This document shows, piece by piece, positions 50,960 through 60,969 of a DNA stretch of 64,000 bases. The stretch comes from Enterococcus mundtii (lineage in GTDB: Bacteria > Bacillota > Bacilli > Lactobacillales > Enterococcaceae), in contig NZ_CP025473.1 of NCBI RefSeq assembly GCF_003957375.1, forward strand, positions 62,001 through 126,000, given 5' to 3'. The notes beneath the pieces were generated by a model. The model ran no database searches. It saw only the letters and a program-made list of their open reading frames with translations, and had not been told where the DNA came from. Both the position numbers and the translations under genes were made by a program. Position 1 is the stretch's first letter, and each line of letters begins with the position of its first letter.

Positions 50960-53900
50960 GTGTATTTAAAACGCATTGAAATAGCCGGCTTTAAATCATT
51001 TGCAGATAAAACAATCATTGAGTTTGAAAATAGTGTCACAGCGGTCGTTGGACCAAATGGTAGCGGGAAAAGTAATATTACCGAGGCCATCCGTTGGGTA
51101 CTAGGAGAACAGTCTGCGAAAAGCCTTCGTGGTGGGAAAATGCCGGATATTATTTTTGCCGGTTCTGATTCCCGTAAACAATTGAATGTCGCTGAAGTAA
51201 CCGTCGTATTAGACAACTCTGATCATTACTTGCCACTAGAGTATAGTGAGATCAGTGTGACACGTCGTTACCGTCGAACAGGTGAAAGCGACTTTTTCAT
51301 CAATAAACAACCTTGCCGTTTGAAAGATATCCAAGAATTATTTATGGATTCTGGCTTAGGGAAAGAATCATTTTCGATCATCTCTCAAGGAAAAGTCGAA
51401 GCGATTTTTAGTAGTAAGCCAGAAGATCGACGAGGGATTTTTGAAGAAGCAGCCGGAGTCTTGAAATACAAACAGCGCAAGAAAAAGGCGGAGCAAAAGC
51501 TTTTTGAAACAGAGGATAATCTAAGCCGTGTCCAAGATATCATCTATGAACTTGAAGAGCAATTAACTCCTTTGGCCGCCCAGAGTGAGGCAGCTAAGGA
51601 GTTTTTACGATTAAAAGAAACATTGACAAAGACGGATATCTCCTTAATGATTGCGGAAATCAAGGCTGCAAAAAAAGAGTGGGATGAACGCCAAATACAA
51701 CTGGATCAGTTCAATCAATCGTTGACGTCATTAACGACGCAGATCCAAACGAAAGAACAATTATTAGCAGACAAACGCAAACAAAACAATCAAGCCGATC
51801 GCATGATCGAAAAAAATCAACAAACCTTGTTAGCCTTGTCAGAAAAATTGAAACAAACAGAAGGACAAAAAGAAGTATTACTTGAGCGAACGAAGCATAC
51901 CCAAAAGAGCACAAAAGAATACCAAGCTTCTTTAACTGAAGTACAAGAAAAAGTGGCTCATTTTGAAGAATTAAAAGCGACTTTGACACGAGAAGTCAGT
52001 CAAAAAGAAGCAGAGATCCAACAGGCTGAAAAAGCACTGATGAGTACGCAACAAGAATTGGAGAAATACCAAAAATCAACAAAAGAATTGTTGGCAGAAT
52101 TGCGCGATCAGTATGTTGATCTGATGCAAGAACAAGCAACTGTCGGCAATGAATTGAAGTACTTGGAGCGTCAATATGTCCAAGAGACATCTAAAAGTCA
52201 GCAAACACTAGCCAAACAATCTGAAGTGGAAGCTAATGTTGCGAAAATGTCCGCCAAGCAAATCGAATTGACAGAGCGACATGAAAAGCTACAGCAAGCT
52301 TTGAATGAGGTCAAAGCGTCACTTGAACTTGTGCAAACAAAAGGGAAACAAGCACAAAAGCGCTTGGCAAAAGAACAGCCTAAAATGTATCAACTGATGA
52401 ACCAAGTCCAACAATTACGAGCACGTCAGAAAAGTTTACAAGAAATCCAAGAAAATTACTTTGGCTTTTATCAAGGTGTTCGTTTGATCTTGCAACAAAA
52501 ACAACGTCTTTCAGGTATCGTTGGAGCGGTTGCTGAATTGATCGATGTTCCAGCGGATTATACATTGGCAATCGAAACAGCTTTGGGTGGTTCGGCGCAA
52601 CATGTCATTGTTGAAAATGAAGGCGATGCACGTCAAGCCATCACTTATTTGAAACAACAAAAAGGTGGCCGAGCAACGTTTCTACCATTAACGACAATCA
52701 AGCCTCGTCAATTACCTGCTCATATTTTTGCACAAGCGCAAACAGTTGACGGGTTTATCGGGATCGCTAGCGAACAAGTGACTTATCCCGAACAGATCCA
52801 GACAATCGTCCACAATCTATTAGGGACGATTCTATTAGCAAAAGACTTAGCAAGTGCCAATGCCATTGCCCAACAGATCCGTTACCAGTATCGTGTGGTC
52901 TCGTTAGAAGGTGATGTCATGAATGCCGGTGGTTCAATGACTGGTGGGGCGACGAAGCGAGGCAATCAAGGAAGTTTATTTGCACAAAATCAAGAATTAA
53001 AACAATTGACTAGTGAGTTTCAACAAGCCGATCAGGAATTGCAAAGTCAAGAAAAGAAAGTCCAAGCATTGCAACAAGAAATCACGGTTTTGGCAGAAGA
53101 ACAAGAACTTCTTCGAACACAAGGAGAACAGTTACGCTTTGAAGAACAAGAAGTAGCAAATCAACGACAAAATGTGGCCAACGAACTCACTCGTTTTGAA
53201 AAAGAACAGCAAATCTCAAGTTATGAAACGCGTGAACTGCAACAATTCATGGAGAATTATCAAAAACAACAGGCAGAGCTTTTGGCAAAACAGCAAGAAC
53301 TCGAAATACAACGCCAAGAGATCGATACTGAAATCAGTTCATTGAGTCAAGAAAGTGACAAGATGGAAGAACGTCGCGCGCAGATCCAGGAAAAACAAGC
53401 ACAGGAGCAAGCCTCATTAGCCGTATTGAAAGAGCAATTCAATCATTTACAGATCCAACTACGTGGCGCACGCGTACAAAAAAATGAGGCATTAGCCAAA
53501 CAAGAAGGACTAGAACAACAACTGCATGCATTGACTGCGGACTTCTCTGATCACGAACTGACAGAAGAAAGTTTAGATCAACGAATCGCTGATTTAGCGA
53601 CAGAAAGAGATCGCTTAAAAGCTTCTCTAGAAGACGCCAAACAGTCACGTGAAGAAATGCAAGCGACCATCGATGCGTTGGATGCCGACCTATTAGCTGA
53701 AAACCGTAAACAAAAAGAACTTTTGACAGAGCAGTCACAGTTAGAGGTCCAAAAGAATCGTGCGGAAATGATTTTGGATAATCATTTGAATTATCTTCAA
53801 ATGGAGTATCAGATGAATTATGAAAAAGCTTGTGAAGCTTATGAAGAAACAACGGATGTAGCGAACAGCCGGGTAGAAGTTGCTTCGTTGAAACAACAAA

Positions 53901-54541
53901 TCGATCGTTTAGGCCCAGTAAATCTGAACGCCATTGAGCAGTATGAGCAAGTGAATGAACGTCATACCTTCTTGGCTACGCAACGGGATGACTTATTATC
54001 GGCTAAGGATCAATTATTTGAAACAATGGATGAAATGGACGATGAGGTACGGACTCGTTTCAAAGAAGTTTTTGAAGCAATCCGTCAAGAATTCAAAATC
54101 GTTTTCCCAAATATGTTTGGTGGCGGTCGCGCAGAGCTTGTGTTGACTGATCCGACGGATTTGTTGCAGACAGGGATTGAAATCGAAGTTCAGCCTCCAG
54201 GTAAAAAACTACAAAGTTTAAGTTTACTTTCAGGAGGAGAACGTGCATTGACTGCTATTGCGTTGCTCTTTTCGATTATTCGTGTCTGCCCTGTACCGTT
54301 TTGTATCCTTGATGAGGTCGAAGCTGCGCTAGATGAAGCCAATGTCAAACGCTTTGGTCGCTATCTCAGCGAGTTCCAAGACGATATACAGTTTATTGTG
54401 GTGACGCATCGTAAAGGGACGATGGTTGCTGCGAATGTCTTATACGGTGTAACCATGCAAGAGTCTGGGGTTTCAAAAATCGTCTCTGTCCGTATGGAAG
54501 ACATCAATGAAGAAGGAAGAATGAGTGAAACGAAAGTGTAG
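50960..54541 (+). CDS. smc: Chromosome segregation protein SMC
   Basis: 1193 residues. N-terminal ATPase half with Walker A VVGPNGSGKSNITEAIRW, a long coiled coil, a hinge (about 500-670, with SMTGGATKRGNQGS), a second coiled coil, and the C-terminal half with signature LLSGGERALTAIALLF and Walker B FCILDEVEAALDEANV. It forms the chromosome-compacting complex with ScpA and ScpB. GTG start after GAGGGAAAGGCTTC, 12 bases after rnc. Confidence 0.97.
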   Translation: MYLKRIEIAGFKSFADKTIIEFENSVTAVVGPNGSGKSNITEAIRWVLGEQSAKSLRGGKMPDIIFAGSDSRKQLNVAEVTVVLDNSDHYLPLEYSEISVTRRYRRTGESDFFINKQPCRLKDIQELFMDSGLGKESFSIISQGKVEAIFSSKPEDRRGIFEEAAGVLKYKQRKKKAEQKLFETEDNLSRVQDIIYELEEQLTPLAAQSEAAKEFLRLKETLTKTDISLMIAEIKAAKKEWDERQIQLDQFNQSLTSLTTQIQTKEQLLADKRKQNNQADRMIEKNQQTLLALSEKLKQTEGQKEVLLERTKHTQKSTKEYQASLTEVQEKVAHFEELKATLTREVSQKEAEIQQAEKALMSTQQELEKYQKSTKELLAELRDQYVDLMQEQATVGNELKYLERQYVQETSKSQQTLAKQSEVEANVAKMSAKQIELTERHEKLQQALNEVKASLELVQTKGKQAQKRLAKEQPKMYQLMNQVQQLRARQKSLQEIQENYFGFYQGVRLILQQKQRLSGIVGAVAELIDVPADYTLAIETALGGSAQHVIVENEGDARQAITYLKQQKGGRATFLPLTTIKPRQLPAHIFAQAQTVDGFIGIASEQVTYPEQIQTIVHNLLGTILLAKDLASANAIAQQIRYQYRVVSLEGDVMNAGGSMTGGATKRGNQGSLFAQNQELKQLTSEFQQADQELQSQEKKVQALQQEITVLAEEQELLRTQGEQLRFEEQEVANQRQNVANELTRFEKEQQISSYETRELQQFMENYQKQQAELLAKQQELEIQRQEIDTEISSLSQESDKMEERRAQIQEKQAQEQASLAVLKEQFNHLQIQLRGARVQKNEALAKQEGLEQQLHALTADFSDHELTEESLDQRIADLATERDRLKASLEDAKQSREEMQATIDALDADLLAENRKQKELLTEQSQLEVQKNRAEMILDNHLNYLQMEYQMNYEKACEAYEETTDVANSRVEVASLKQQIDRLGPVNLNAIEQYEQVNERHTFLATQRDDLLSAKDQLFETMDEMDDEVRTRFKEVFEAIRQEFKIVFPNMFGGGRAELVLTDPTDLLQTGIEIEVQPPGKKLQSLSLLSGGERALTAIALLFSIIRVCPVPFCILDEVEAALDEANVKRFGRYLSEFQDDIQFIVVTHRKGTMVAANVLYGVTMQESGVSKIVSVRMEDINEEGRMSETKV

Positions 54542-54549
54542 GGGACGAA

Positions 54550-55359
54550 ATGATTAAATTAATCGCTATCGATTTAGACGGAACACTATTGAACGAAGAA
54601 AAGAAAATCTCATCTGAGAATAAACAAGCTTTGGCTCAAGCAAAAGCACAAGGGATAAAAATCGTTTTATGCACGGGGCGTCCTTTAGCAGCAATGGCTC
54701 ACTATTTACAAGAATTAGGTTTAATCGAAGAAGGCGATTATAGCATTACCTTCAACGGTGGCTTAGTCCAGAAAAATGATACAGGTGAAATTATAGAGAA
54801 AAAAGCGATGTCTGTGTCTGATATCCATCGTCTTTATGCGTTGGCACAAGAACTAGACTTGCCATTAGACGTCTTATCAGATAATGTTGTCTTGCAATTA
54901 CCTAGTGCGCCTCAAAAGCAATCGTTGTACAATGTATTAAACAGCTTATTGCAATTCCAACCAGCAGTACTAGCTGATATCACAGATGAGTTTGTGTTGA
55001 ACAAAGCAGTCATTGCCTATGAGCAAGAAGAACTAGATGCAAAAATCAAGGACATTCCAAGCGCTTATTATGAGTCATATGAGATTATCAAAACGCGCAA
55101 TGTTTTATTAGAATTTATGCCAAAAGGCGTTACTAAGGCATATGGCATTTCTTTATTAGCAAAAGATTTAGGACTTGAACGTAGTGAGATCATGGCAATC
55201 GGAGATGAGGAAAATGATCTACCGATGATCGAATACGCAGGACTTGGTGTAGCCATGGAAAATGCGGTGCCTTTTGTCAAAGAAGCCGCTGATCATGTCA
55301 CGGCAAGTAACATCGAACATGGGGTAGCAAAAGCGATCCAACAATTTGTTTTAGTGTAA
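54550..55359 (+). CDS. HAD-superfamily (Cof-type) phosphatase
   Basis: 269 residues. Motif I AIDLDGTLLNEEKK (nucleophile Asp), motif II LCTGRP, motif IV GDEENDLPMIEYAG, with a cap between them: Cof-type HAD IIB sugar- or nucleotide-phosphatase. The true substrate is unknown. It starts 9 bases after smc (AGGGGACGAA) and ftsY follows 12 bases on. Confidence 0.92.
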   Translation: MIKLIAIDLDGTLLNEEKKISSENKQALAQAKAQGIKIVLCTGRPLAAMAHYLQELGLIEEGDYSITFNGGLVQKNDTGEIIEKKAMSVSDIHRLYALAQELDLPLDVLSDNVVLQLPSAPQKQSLYNVLNSLLQFQPAVLADITDEFVLNKAVIAYEQEELDAKIKDIPSAYYESYEIIKTRNVLLEFMPKGVTKAYGISLLAKDLGLERSEIMAIGDEENDLPMIEYAGLGVAMENAVPFVKEAADHVTASNIEHGVAKAIQQFVLV

Positions 55360-55371
55360 AGGAGGTATACT

Positions 55372-56370
55372 ATGGGATTTTTTGATAAGATCAAACGAGC
55401 CTTTACTGGTGAAGAAGCACCAGAAGAAGTAGAAGTACAAGAGAAATATGACAAGGGTCTAGAAAAGACCCGTAAAACGTTCGGTGAACGAATGAATGAA
55501 CTGTTTGCGAATTTCCGTACGGTCGATGAAGATTTCTTCGAAGAATTGGAAGAAACATTGATCGGTGCAGATGTCGGCTTTGAAACAGCCATCAAGATCA
55601 CTGAAGCGTTACGCCAAGAAGTGAAGCTAAGAAACGCCAAGAAACCAGCTGAGATCCAAAATGCGATCATCGAAAAATTAGTTGAGCTTTATGAGCAAGA
55701 AGGCATCGATGAAGTCAATACATTGAATATTCAAGAAGAAGGCTTAACGGTGATCCTCTTTGTTGGTGTCAATGGCGTAGGAAAGACGACGAGTATCGGT
55801 AAATTAGCACATCAATACAAAACGGGAGGCAAAAAGGTATTGTTAGCCGCAGCAGATACCTTCCGTGCGGGTGCGATCGATCAATTAGTCGTTTGGGGAG
55901 AACGTGCAGAAGTTGAAGTGGTTCGAGGCAAAGCTGGTGGTGATCCTGCGGCAGTCGTTTACGATGCCATCGAAAAAGCTAAAGAACAACAAGCAGATAT
56001 TTTACTTGTTGATACAGCTGGACGTCTGCAAAACAAAGTCAATTTGATGAATGAATTAGAGAAGATCAAACGTGTGATCCAACGAGAATTACCAGAAGCA
56101 CCACATGAGATCTTACTTGTGTTAGATGCGACGACAGGGCAAAATGCTATGGTCCAAGCGAAACAGTTCAAAGAAACTTCTGATGTGACAGGGCTAGTTT
56201 TAACAAAATTAGACGGTACAGCTAAAGGTGGAATCGTCTTAGCCATTCGTAATGAATTGCACCTTCCAGTCAAACTTGTTGGTTTGGGTGAAGGAATCGA
56301 TGATTTGGAAGCTTTTGATCCCAATGACTTTGTCATCGGTCTATTTAAGGGCTTATTGAAAGAAGAATAA
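55372..56370 (+). CDS. ftsY: Signal recognition particle receptor FtsY
   Basis: SRP-receptor GTPase that hands ribosome-nascent chains to SecYEG, 332 residues. Short acidic N-terminal A region (EEAPEEVEVQEKYDKG), NG domain with GVNGVGKTTSIGKLA, DTAGRLQNK, LVLDATTGQNAM and TKLDGTAKGG. ATG follows AAAGGAGGTATACT. End of the rnc-smc-HAD-ftsY unit. Confidence 0.97.
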   Translation: MGFFDKIKRAFTGEEAPEEVEVQEKYDKGLEKTRKTFGERMNELFANFRTVDEDFFEELEETLIGADVGFETAIKITEALRQEVKLRNAKKPAEIQNAIIEKLVELYEQEGIDEVNTLNIQEEGLTVILFVGVNGVGKTTSIGKLAHQYKTGGKKVLLAAADTFRAGAIDQLVVWGERAEVEVVRGKAGGDPAAVVYDAIEKAKEQQADILLVDTAGRLQNKVNLMNELEKIKRVIQRELPEAPHEILLVLDATTGQNAMVQAKQFKETSDVTGLVLTKLDGTAKGGIVLAIRNELHLPVKLVGLGEGIDDLEAFDPNDFVIGLFKGLLKEE

Positions 56371-56439
56371 AAAATATATGAGCATAAGTTCATCTAAAGA
56401 GCTTGTAACAAAGGTGTTCAACTTCAAGAAATAAAAAAG

Positions 56440-56478
56440 AAGCCACGGGAATCGTTCGTTAAATTTCCGTGGTTTTTC
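56440..56478 (+). terminator. Terminator after ftsY
   Basis: AGCCACGGGAA pairs with TTTCCGTGGTTTTT around a 14-base loop. The remaining 56479-56767 spacer holds a 12-A run at 56665-56676 and no gene. Confidence 0.8.
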
Positions 56479-56732
56479 CTTTATTTTTGAAGAGGTTCCG
56501 TTTGTTTCAGGCTCTTTATTCTCCTTCCAATGGAATAGCGATATTTAAGGAATAATATTTCGAGTATAAATCAAAAATGAACCAGTGATTTTTTTGACTA
56601 TCCTGTCTGGCTATGTGCTATCTTATTGTTCAGTTTGAAGTCATTTTCCTACAATATCAGCTGTAAAAAAAAAAAACACCCCCTTTTTTCTCATTTTAAA
56701 ACAATTTCATTCTTTTTCTTGGCGGTTTTTAC

Positions 56733-56738
56733 TATAAT
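56733..56738 (+). promoter_or_regulatory. -10 element of the gshF promoter
   Basis: TATAAT 30 bases before gshF. No convincing -35 is visible at the usual distance (TTCTTT is the best). Confidence 0.4.
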
Positions 56739-56767
56739 GTAACATATGAATTGGAGGACATTTAACC

Positions 56768-59053
56768 ATGAACTATAAAGAATTATTATTGCATCCTCGT
56801 TCACTGCCGTTCATTAGTCAAGCTCGTTTTGGGGTTGAACGTGAAGGGCAACGTGTGAACTTCTCTGGAAAGTTGGCAACAACCGATCATCCTGAGATTT
56901 TTGGGGATCGTACGTATCATCCATACATCCAGACAGATTTTAGTGAAACTCAAGTCGAATTGATTACTCCGGTCACGGATTCTATCAACGAACTTTTCAA
57001 ATACTTGGAAGCAATCTACGACGTTGCTTCACGCTCAATGGCAGATGATGAAATGATCTGGCCTTTAAGCATGCCTCCGGCTTTACCTGAAAAAGACGAA
57101 GAGATCATGATTGCGAAGCTTTCTAATTTTGAAGATGTCTTGTATCGTCGTTATTTAGCAAAGGAATATGGCAAACGCAAGCAAATGGTCAGCGGCATTC
57201 ACTTCAACTTTGAGTTTGGTGATGATCTTTTACAATCCTTGTTTGTACAACAAACAGAGTTTACCGACTTTGCAGCATTTAAAACAGAATTATATTTTAA
57301 AACAGCACAGAACTTCTTGCGTTATCGTTGGTTGATCACTTATTTGTTTGGGGCGTCACCTCTAAGTGAAGACCACTATTTTGTAGGCAAGCCAGCACCA
57401 GCAGAACCGGTACGCAGTATTCGTAATAGTTCCTATGGTTATACGAACCATCCGAATGTCAAAGTATCCTATGCGTCAATGCAACAATATTTAACCGATA
57501 TTGAAAAAATGGTGGAAGAAGGCAAGTTATCCGAAGAAAAAGAATTCTATGCACCGATCCGTTTTCGTGGTGGAAAACGTGTAGCTGATTTAGCAAAATC
57601 AGGTATTCGCTATATTGAACTGAGAAATATTGATTTAAATCCTTACGCACGTGTAGGGATCAGTCAAGCACAAGTTCAGTTTTTACAATCGTTCTTAATG
57701 TATATGCTATGGATGGAACATGATGTAGCAGTCGATGCATGGGTCGAAGAAGGCGAGCAGCGAAATGAACATGTAGCTTTAGAAAATCCTATGGATCAAA
57801 CTGCTTTTTATGATGAAGGAATGCTGCTTCTTCAAGGAATGAAAGAGATGCTTGGAGCTTTAGGACAATCCGAACGCCTACCATTGATCGATGACATGAT
57901 CGCACAATTGAATGAACCACGTGAAACATTGGCAGGCAAGATTTATCAGCAAGCACAACAAACAAGCCAGCATGACTTTGCTTATACTCTAGGAAAACAG
58001 TATGAAGAAGAAAGTCATGAACGTTCGTACCAATTAGCGGGATTTCGTGACATGGAACTGTCGACACAGATTCTGATGTTTGATGCGATCCAAAAGGGCA
58101 TCGAAGTACAGGTCATAGATGAATCAGATCAATTTTTACGTCTGCAGCATCAAGAGCATATCGAATATGTGAAAAATGCCAATATGACAAGTAAAGACAG
58201 CTACATTGTGCCATTGATCATGGAAAATAAAACAGTCACTAAAAAAGTGCTAAAAGAGGCCGGATTCCGTGTACCTGAAGGAGCCGAATTTACTTCAATC
58301 GAAGAGGCTTTGAACGCTTATCCACGATTTGCAGAACAAGCCTTTGTTATTAAACCTAAATCGACAAATTACGGGTTAGGGATCACGATCTTCAAAGAAG
58401 GAGCATCTTTAGAAGATTACCATGCTGGTTTAGCTATCGCCTTTCGCGAAGATACTTCTGTACTAGTTGAAGCATTCATGCCTGGAACAGAATATCGCTT
58501 CTTTGTGATCGATGGGCAAGTAAAAGCCATCTTACTTCGAGTTCCTGCCAATGTTGTGGGTGACGGAAAACGAACGGTGGAAGAACTTGTCGCTGAAAAA
58601 AACCTAGATCCATTAAGAGGCAGTCACCATCGTGCACCATTGGAATTGATCCAGTTAGGTGAACTTGAGCAGTTGATGTTAAAAGAGCAAGGACTAACCA
58701 TCCATTCTGTACCTGAAAAAGATCAAATCGTGTATTTACGCGAAAATTCCAATATCAGTACAGGTGGCGATTCAATCGACGTAACAGATGAATTTTCAGA
58801 CGCGTATAAACAAATTGCACAGCAAGCAGTGGAAGCCCTAGGAGCGAAAATCAGCGGCATCGATTTGATCATTCCTGATAAAGATATTGATCCTCAAACA
58901 GATGACCAAGCCTACGGCATCATTGAAGCGAACTTCAATCCAGCGATGCACATGCACGTTTATCCATTTGCTGGTCAAGGCAGAAGACTGACAATGAATG
59001 TCTTAGAGCTGTTGTATCCTGAAGTGATCAACAGACAAAAAGAGGCTAAATAA
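56768..59053 (+). CDS. gshF: Bifunctional glutamate-cysteine ligase/glutathione synthetase
   Basis: Makes glutathione from Glu, Cys and Gly in one chain, 761 residues. The N-terminal glutamate-cysteine ligase half has RFGVEREGQRVNFSG, TQVELITPVTD and RYIELRNIDLNPYA. The C-terminal ATP-grasp half has FVIKPKSTNYGLGITIF, LVEAFMPGTEYRFFVIDG and IIEANFNPAMHMHVYPFAG. This GshF type is found in enterococci, Listeria and some streptococci. ATG follows GGAGGACATTTAACC. Confidence 0.97.
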   Translation: MNYKELLLHPRSLPFISQARFGVEREGQRVNFSGKLATTDHPEIFGDRTYHPYIQTDFSETQVELITPVTDSINELFKYLEAIYDVASRSMADDEMIWPLSMPPALPEKDEEIMIAKLSNFEDVLYRRYLAKEYGKRKQMVSGIHFNFEFGDDLLQSLFVQQTEFTDFAAFKTELYFKTAQNFLRYRWLITYLFGASPLSEDHYFVGKPAPAEPVRSIRNSSYGYTNHPNVKVSYASMQQYLTDIEKMVEEGKLSEEKEFYAPIRFRGGKRVADLAKSGIRYIELRNIDLNPYARVGISQAQVQFLQSFLMYMLWMEHDVAVDAWVEEGEQRNEHVALENPMDQTAFYDEGMLLLQGMKEMLGALGQSERLPLIDDMIAQLNEPRETLAGKIYQQAQQTSQHDFAYTLGKQYEEESHERSYQLAGFRDMELSTQILMFDAIQKGIEVQVIDESDQFLRLQHQEHIEYVKNANMTSKDSYIVPLIMENKTVTKKVLKEAGFRVPEGAEFTSIEEALNAYPRFAEQAFVIKPKSTNYGLGITIFKEGASLEDYHAGLAIAFREDTSVLVEAFMPGTEYRFFVIDGQVKAILLRVPANVVGDGKRTVEELVAEKNLDPLRGSHHRAPLELIQLGELEQLMLKEQGLTIHSVPEKDQIVYLRENSNISTGGDSIDVTDEFSDAYKQIAQQAVEALGAKISGIDLIIPDKDIDPQTDDQAYGIIEANFNPAMHMHVYPFAGQGRRLTMNVLELLYPEVINRQKEAK

Positions 59054-59071
59054 ATCATGAACTCGTAGGAC

Positions 59072-59122
59072 AAAAAAATCATCCACATCACTAGATTTAT
59101 CTAGTTTGTGAATGATTTTTTG
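59072..59122 (+). terminator. Bidirectional terminator between gshF and the yueI-like gene
   Basis: AAAAAATCAT with CACTAGAT pairs to ATCTAGT with ATGATTTTTT (small mismatches), with T runs on both strands. It serves the converging neighbours. Confidence 0.85.
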
Positions 59123-59194
59123 TTTTGCCACAGCTACATACGAACGCTGACAAGTTTTGATTAAAAACACAAAAATTTAGTTTACCTTTAGAAA

Positions 59195-59635
59195 TCACTT
59201 GAATAATCGCGTCCAAAAGCTTTTTTTCTTTGGGGCTTCCTTCTCAGGCTTTGTTGGATATTTTTCTTCTATGTCAATAACGGGCTCATTCACCGCTTCT
59301 TTGGTCGCAATCAGTAGACCAATGCTTTGTGGATCTTCGGAAACATGATCGTTTACAACTGTGAATTTCGTTTGATTTTTCGTTGCTAATTGGATGTATT
59401 GATTCTGGATCTCCAGAGGTAGGGTTCCGTTTATCAGAATAAATGCTTCTGGTCGTTTCTCGAGTTCTTTTAGGAACTTTTCTTTATTTGTCGGCTCATT
59501 CATTTCAGCAACGGTCATACTGAGGTAGCAACGTTCACGAAAGGTACCTAGGTATTTATGCTGTTCTTCTGGGTTGACCAAGGGCGTGCCATACATTCCT
59601 TTGTCCAAATGATTTTTCAATTCATCTGATGCCAT
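59195..59635 (-). CDS. YueI-like protein (DUF1694)
   Basis: 146 residues. The family signature GMYGTPLVNPEEQHKYLGTF followed by RERCYLSMT is clear near residues 13-40. A charged Lys/Glu/Pro tail ends KKKSFWTRLFK, which may touch the membrane. Function is unknown; structures of relatives suggest a small cytosolic alpha/beta protein. ATG follows AAAGGAGGAAATTGG. Confidence 0.85.
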   Translation of the reverse strand: MASDELKNHLDKGMYGTPLVNPEEQHKYLGTFRERCYLSMTVAEMNEPTNKEKFLKELEKRPEAFILINGTLPLEIQNQYIQLATKNQTKFTVVNDHVSEDPQSIGLLIATKEAVNEPVIDIEEKYPTKPEKEAPKKKSFWTRLFK

Positions 59636-59707
59636 CCAATTTCCTCCTTTGTTGTTTTAAGTCATTATAACATAGAGGGTGTGACTGAAGCGTTTTGATC
59701 TGAGAAG

Positions 59708-59759
59708 TAAGCTAGAAAATCAAAAAATTGTTTTTCATATTTTGTAATTTTCTAGCTTA
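59708..59759. repeat. 13-base inverted repeat
   Basis: TAAGCTAGAAAAT and ATTTTCTAGCTTA are perfect arms 26 bases apart, in the spacer between the yueI-like gene and the siderophore operon. No T run follows on either strand and no gene contains it. The rest of 59760-59950 has no gene. Confidence 0.5.
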
Positions 59760-59950
59760 GTGTTGAAGGTTAGCTTTTGGATCACGATTTAACCAGGTTG
59801 TGAGAAAGTCGTTTAGCTCTAAGCATTAAGGCAGAAATTGAGAAATAACTTCCCACATTTTTAAGGTCAGAAACAAAAAGGAATTTTATTTTTGTCCCGT
59901 ACACGTACTCTCAAATTTGCATAGCTTGTTCTTATTTCATTAAAAAACGG

Positions 59951-59979
59951 TTGCTTTTGTTCAATGTTTCACTTAGAAT
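59951..59979 (+). promoter_or_regulatory. Promoter of the siderophore transporter operon
   Basis: TTGCTT, 17 bases, TAGAAT, directly upstream of the Fur box, with the predicted start point inside or next to that box. Confidence 0.7.
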
Positions 59980-59984
59980 AAGAA

Positions 59985-59999
59985 TGAGAATCATTCTCA
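59985..59999 (+). promoter_or_regulatory. Fur box
   Basis: TGAGAATCATTCTCA is a perfect 7-1-7 palindrome close to the Bacillus Fur consensus TGATAATNATTATCA (12 of 14). It overlaps the predicted transcription start, where iron-loaded Fur would block initiation. Confidence 0.85.
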
Positions 60000-60018
60000 G
60001 TTAGTGAGGTAAAGGAAA

Positions 60019-60969
60019 ATGCGCGTGGGACGCTTGATGGTTTTGTTAGTTATTTTAAGTATATGTTCGCTATTTATTGGCGTGTCTCGAGTTGAATTCA
60101 TGGAGATTATCCGATTTGAAGGACAGAGTATGCAATTGTTGTTGGCGACACGTTTTCCGCGAACGATTTGTTTAGTACTGGTAGGGGCAACGAGTAGTAT
60201 TTGTGGGTTGATCATGCAACATCTGACTCAAAATAAATTTGTCTCACCAACGACAGCTGGCACGATGGATAGTGCAAGATTGGGTATCTTAGTGGTGATG
60301 CTCTTTTTACCGAATGCTTCTTTGTGGATTCGTTCAGCAACTGCATTTTTATTTGCTTTTGCAGGTACGCTTTTATTTTTATCTTTTGCACGATTTTTTC
60401 CACAAAAAAATCAGTTGATGTTACCATTGATCGGCGTGATGCTAGGAAATATTATCGGGGCTGCTGCAACATTTTTCGCCTATCAGTTTCAGTTAGTACA
60501 AAACATGTCTTCATGGCTACAAGGAAATTTTGCAACAGTCATGCGGGGAAATTATGAATTACTGTATGTAACGATTCCTTTATTACTTATATTGTCTTTT
60601 TTTGCCTATCAATTTACGATCGTAGGCTTAGGTGAATCGTTCGCAGTGAATTTAGGGATGAATTATCGCAACATGCAACTATTAGGGATTGGCCTAGTTT
60701 CTTTAGCCAGTGCGATCACTTTGATCATGGTTGGGACGATTCCTTTCTTAGGAGTGATCATTCCAAATATCACAGCAAAGCTCTATGGGGATCAGGTACA
60801 TAAAACATTAGGGATCACAGCCATTTTTGGTAGTATTTTTTTGCTTATCTGCGACATGATCGCTCGTCTTGTGATTTTTCCTTATGAAATCCCAGTCAGC
60901 GTCATCGTAGGTATCATAGGTGGTTTGATTTTCCTTTACTTGTTAGTAAGGGGGCGCAAGCATGGGTAA
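60019..60969 (+). CDS. Siderophore ABC transporter permease 1 (YclN-like)
   Basis: 316 residues, FecCD family, with about eight to nine membrane segments. RFPRTICLVLVGATSSICGL near residue 50 is the family signature, and GTIPFLGVIIPNI near 235 faces the ATPase. The gene order permease-permease-ATPase-binding protein equals B. subtilis yclNOPQ (petrobactin), and sequence resembles FatD/YclN types. ATG follows GAGGTAAAGGAAA. Its end overlaps the next gene by 8 bases. Confidence 0.88.
   Translation: MRVGRLMVLLVILSICSLFIGVSRVEFMEIIRFEGQSMQLLLATRFPRTICLVLVGATSSICGLIMQHLTQNKFVSPTTAGTMDSARLGILVVMLFLPNASLWIRSATAFLFAFAGTLLFLSFARFFPQKNQLMLPLIGVMLGNIIGAAATFFAYQFQLVQNMSSWLQGNFATVMRGNYELLYVTIPLLLILSFFAYQFTIVGLGESFAVNLGMNYRNMQLLGIGLVSLASAITLIMVGTIPFLGVIIPNITAKLYGDQVHKTLGITAIFGSIFLLICDMIARLVIFPYEIPVSVIVGIIGGLIFLYLLVRGRKHG

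Noticed and set aside
56665-56676. Run of 12 A before gshF
   Set aside because: A homopolymer in non-coding DNA well upstream of the -10; it could affect a promoter but nothing supports that.
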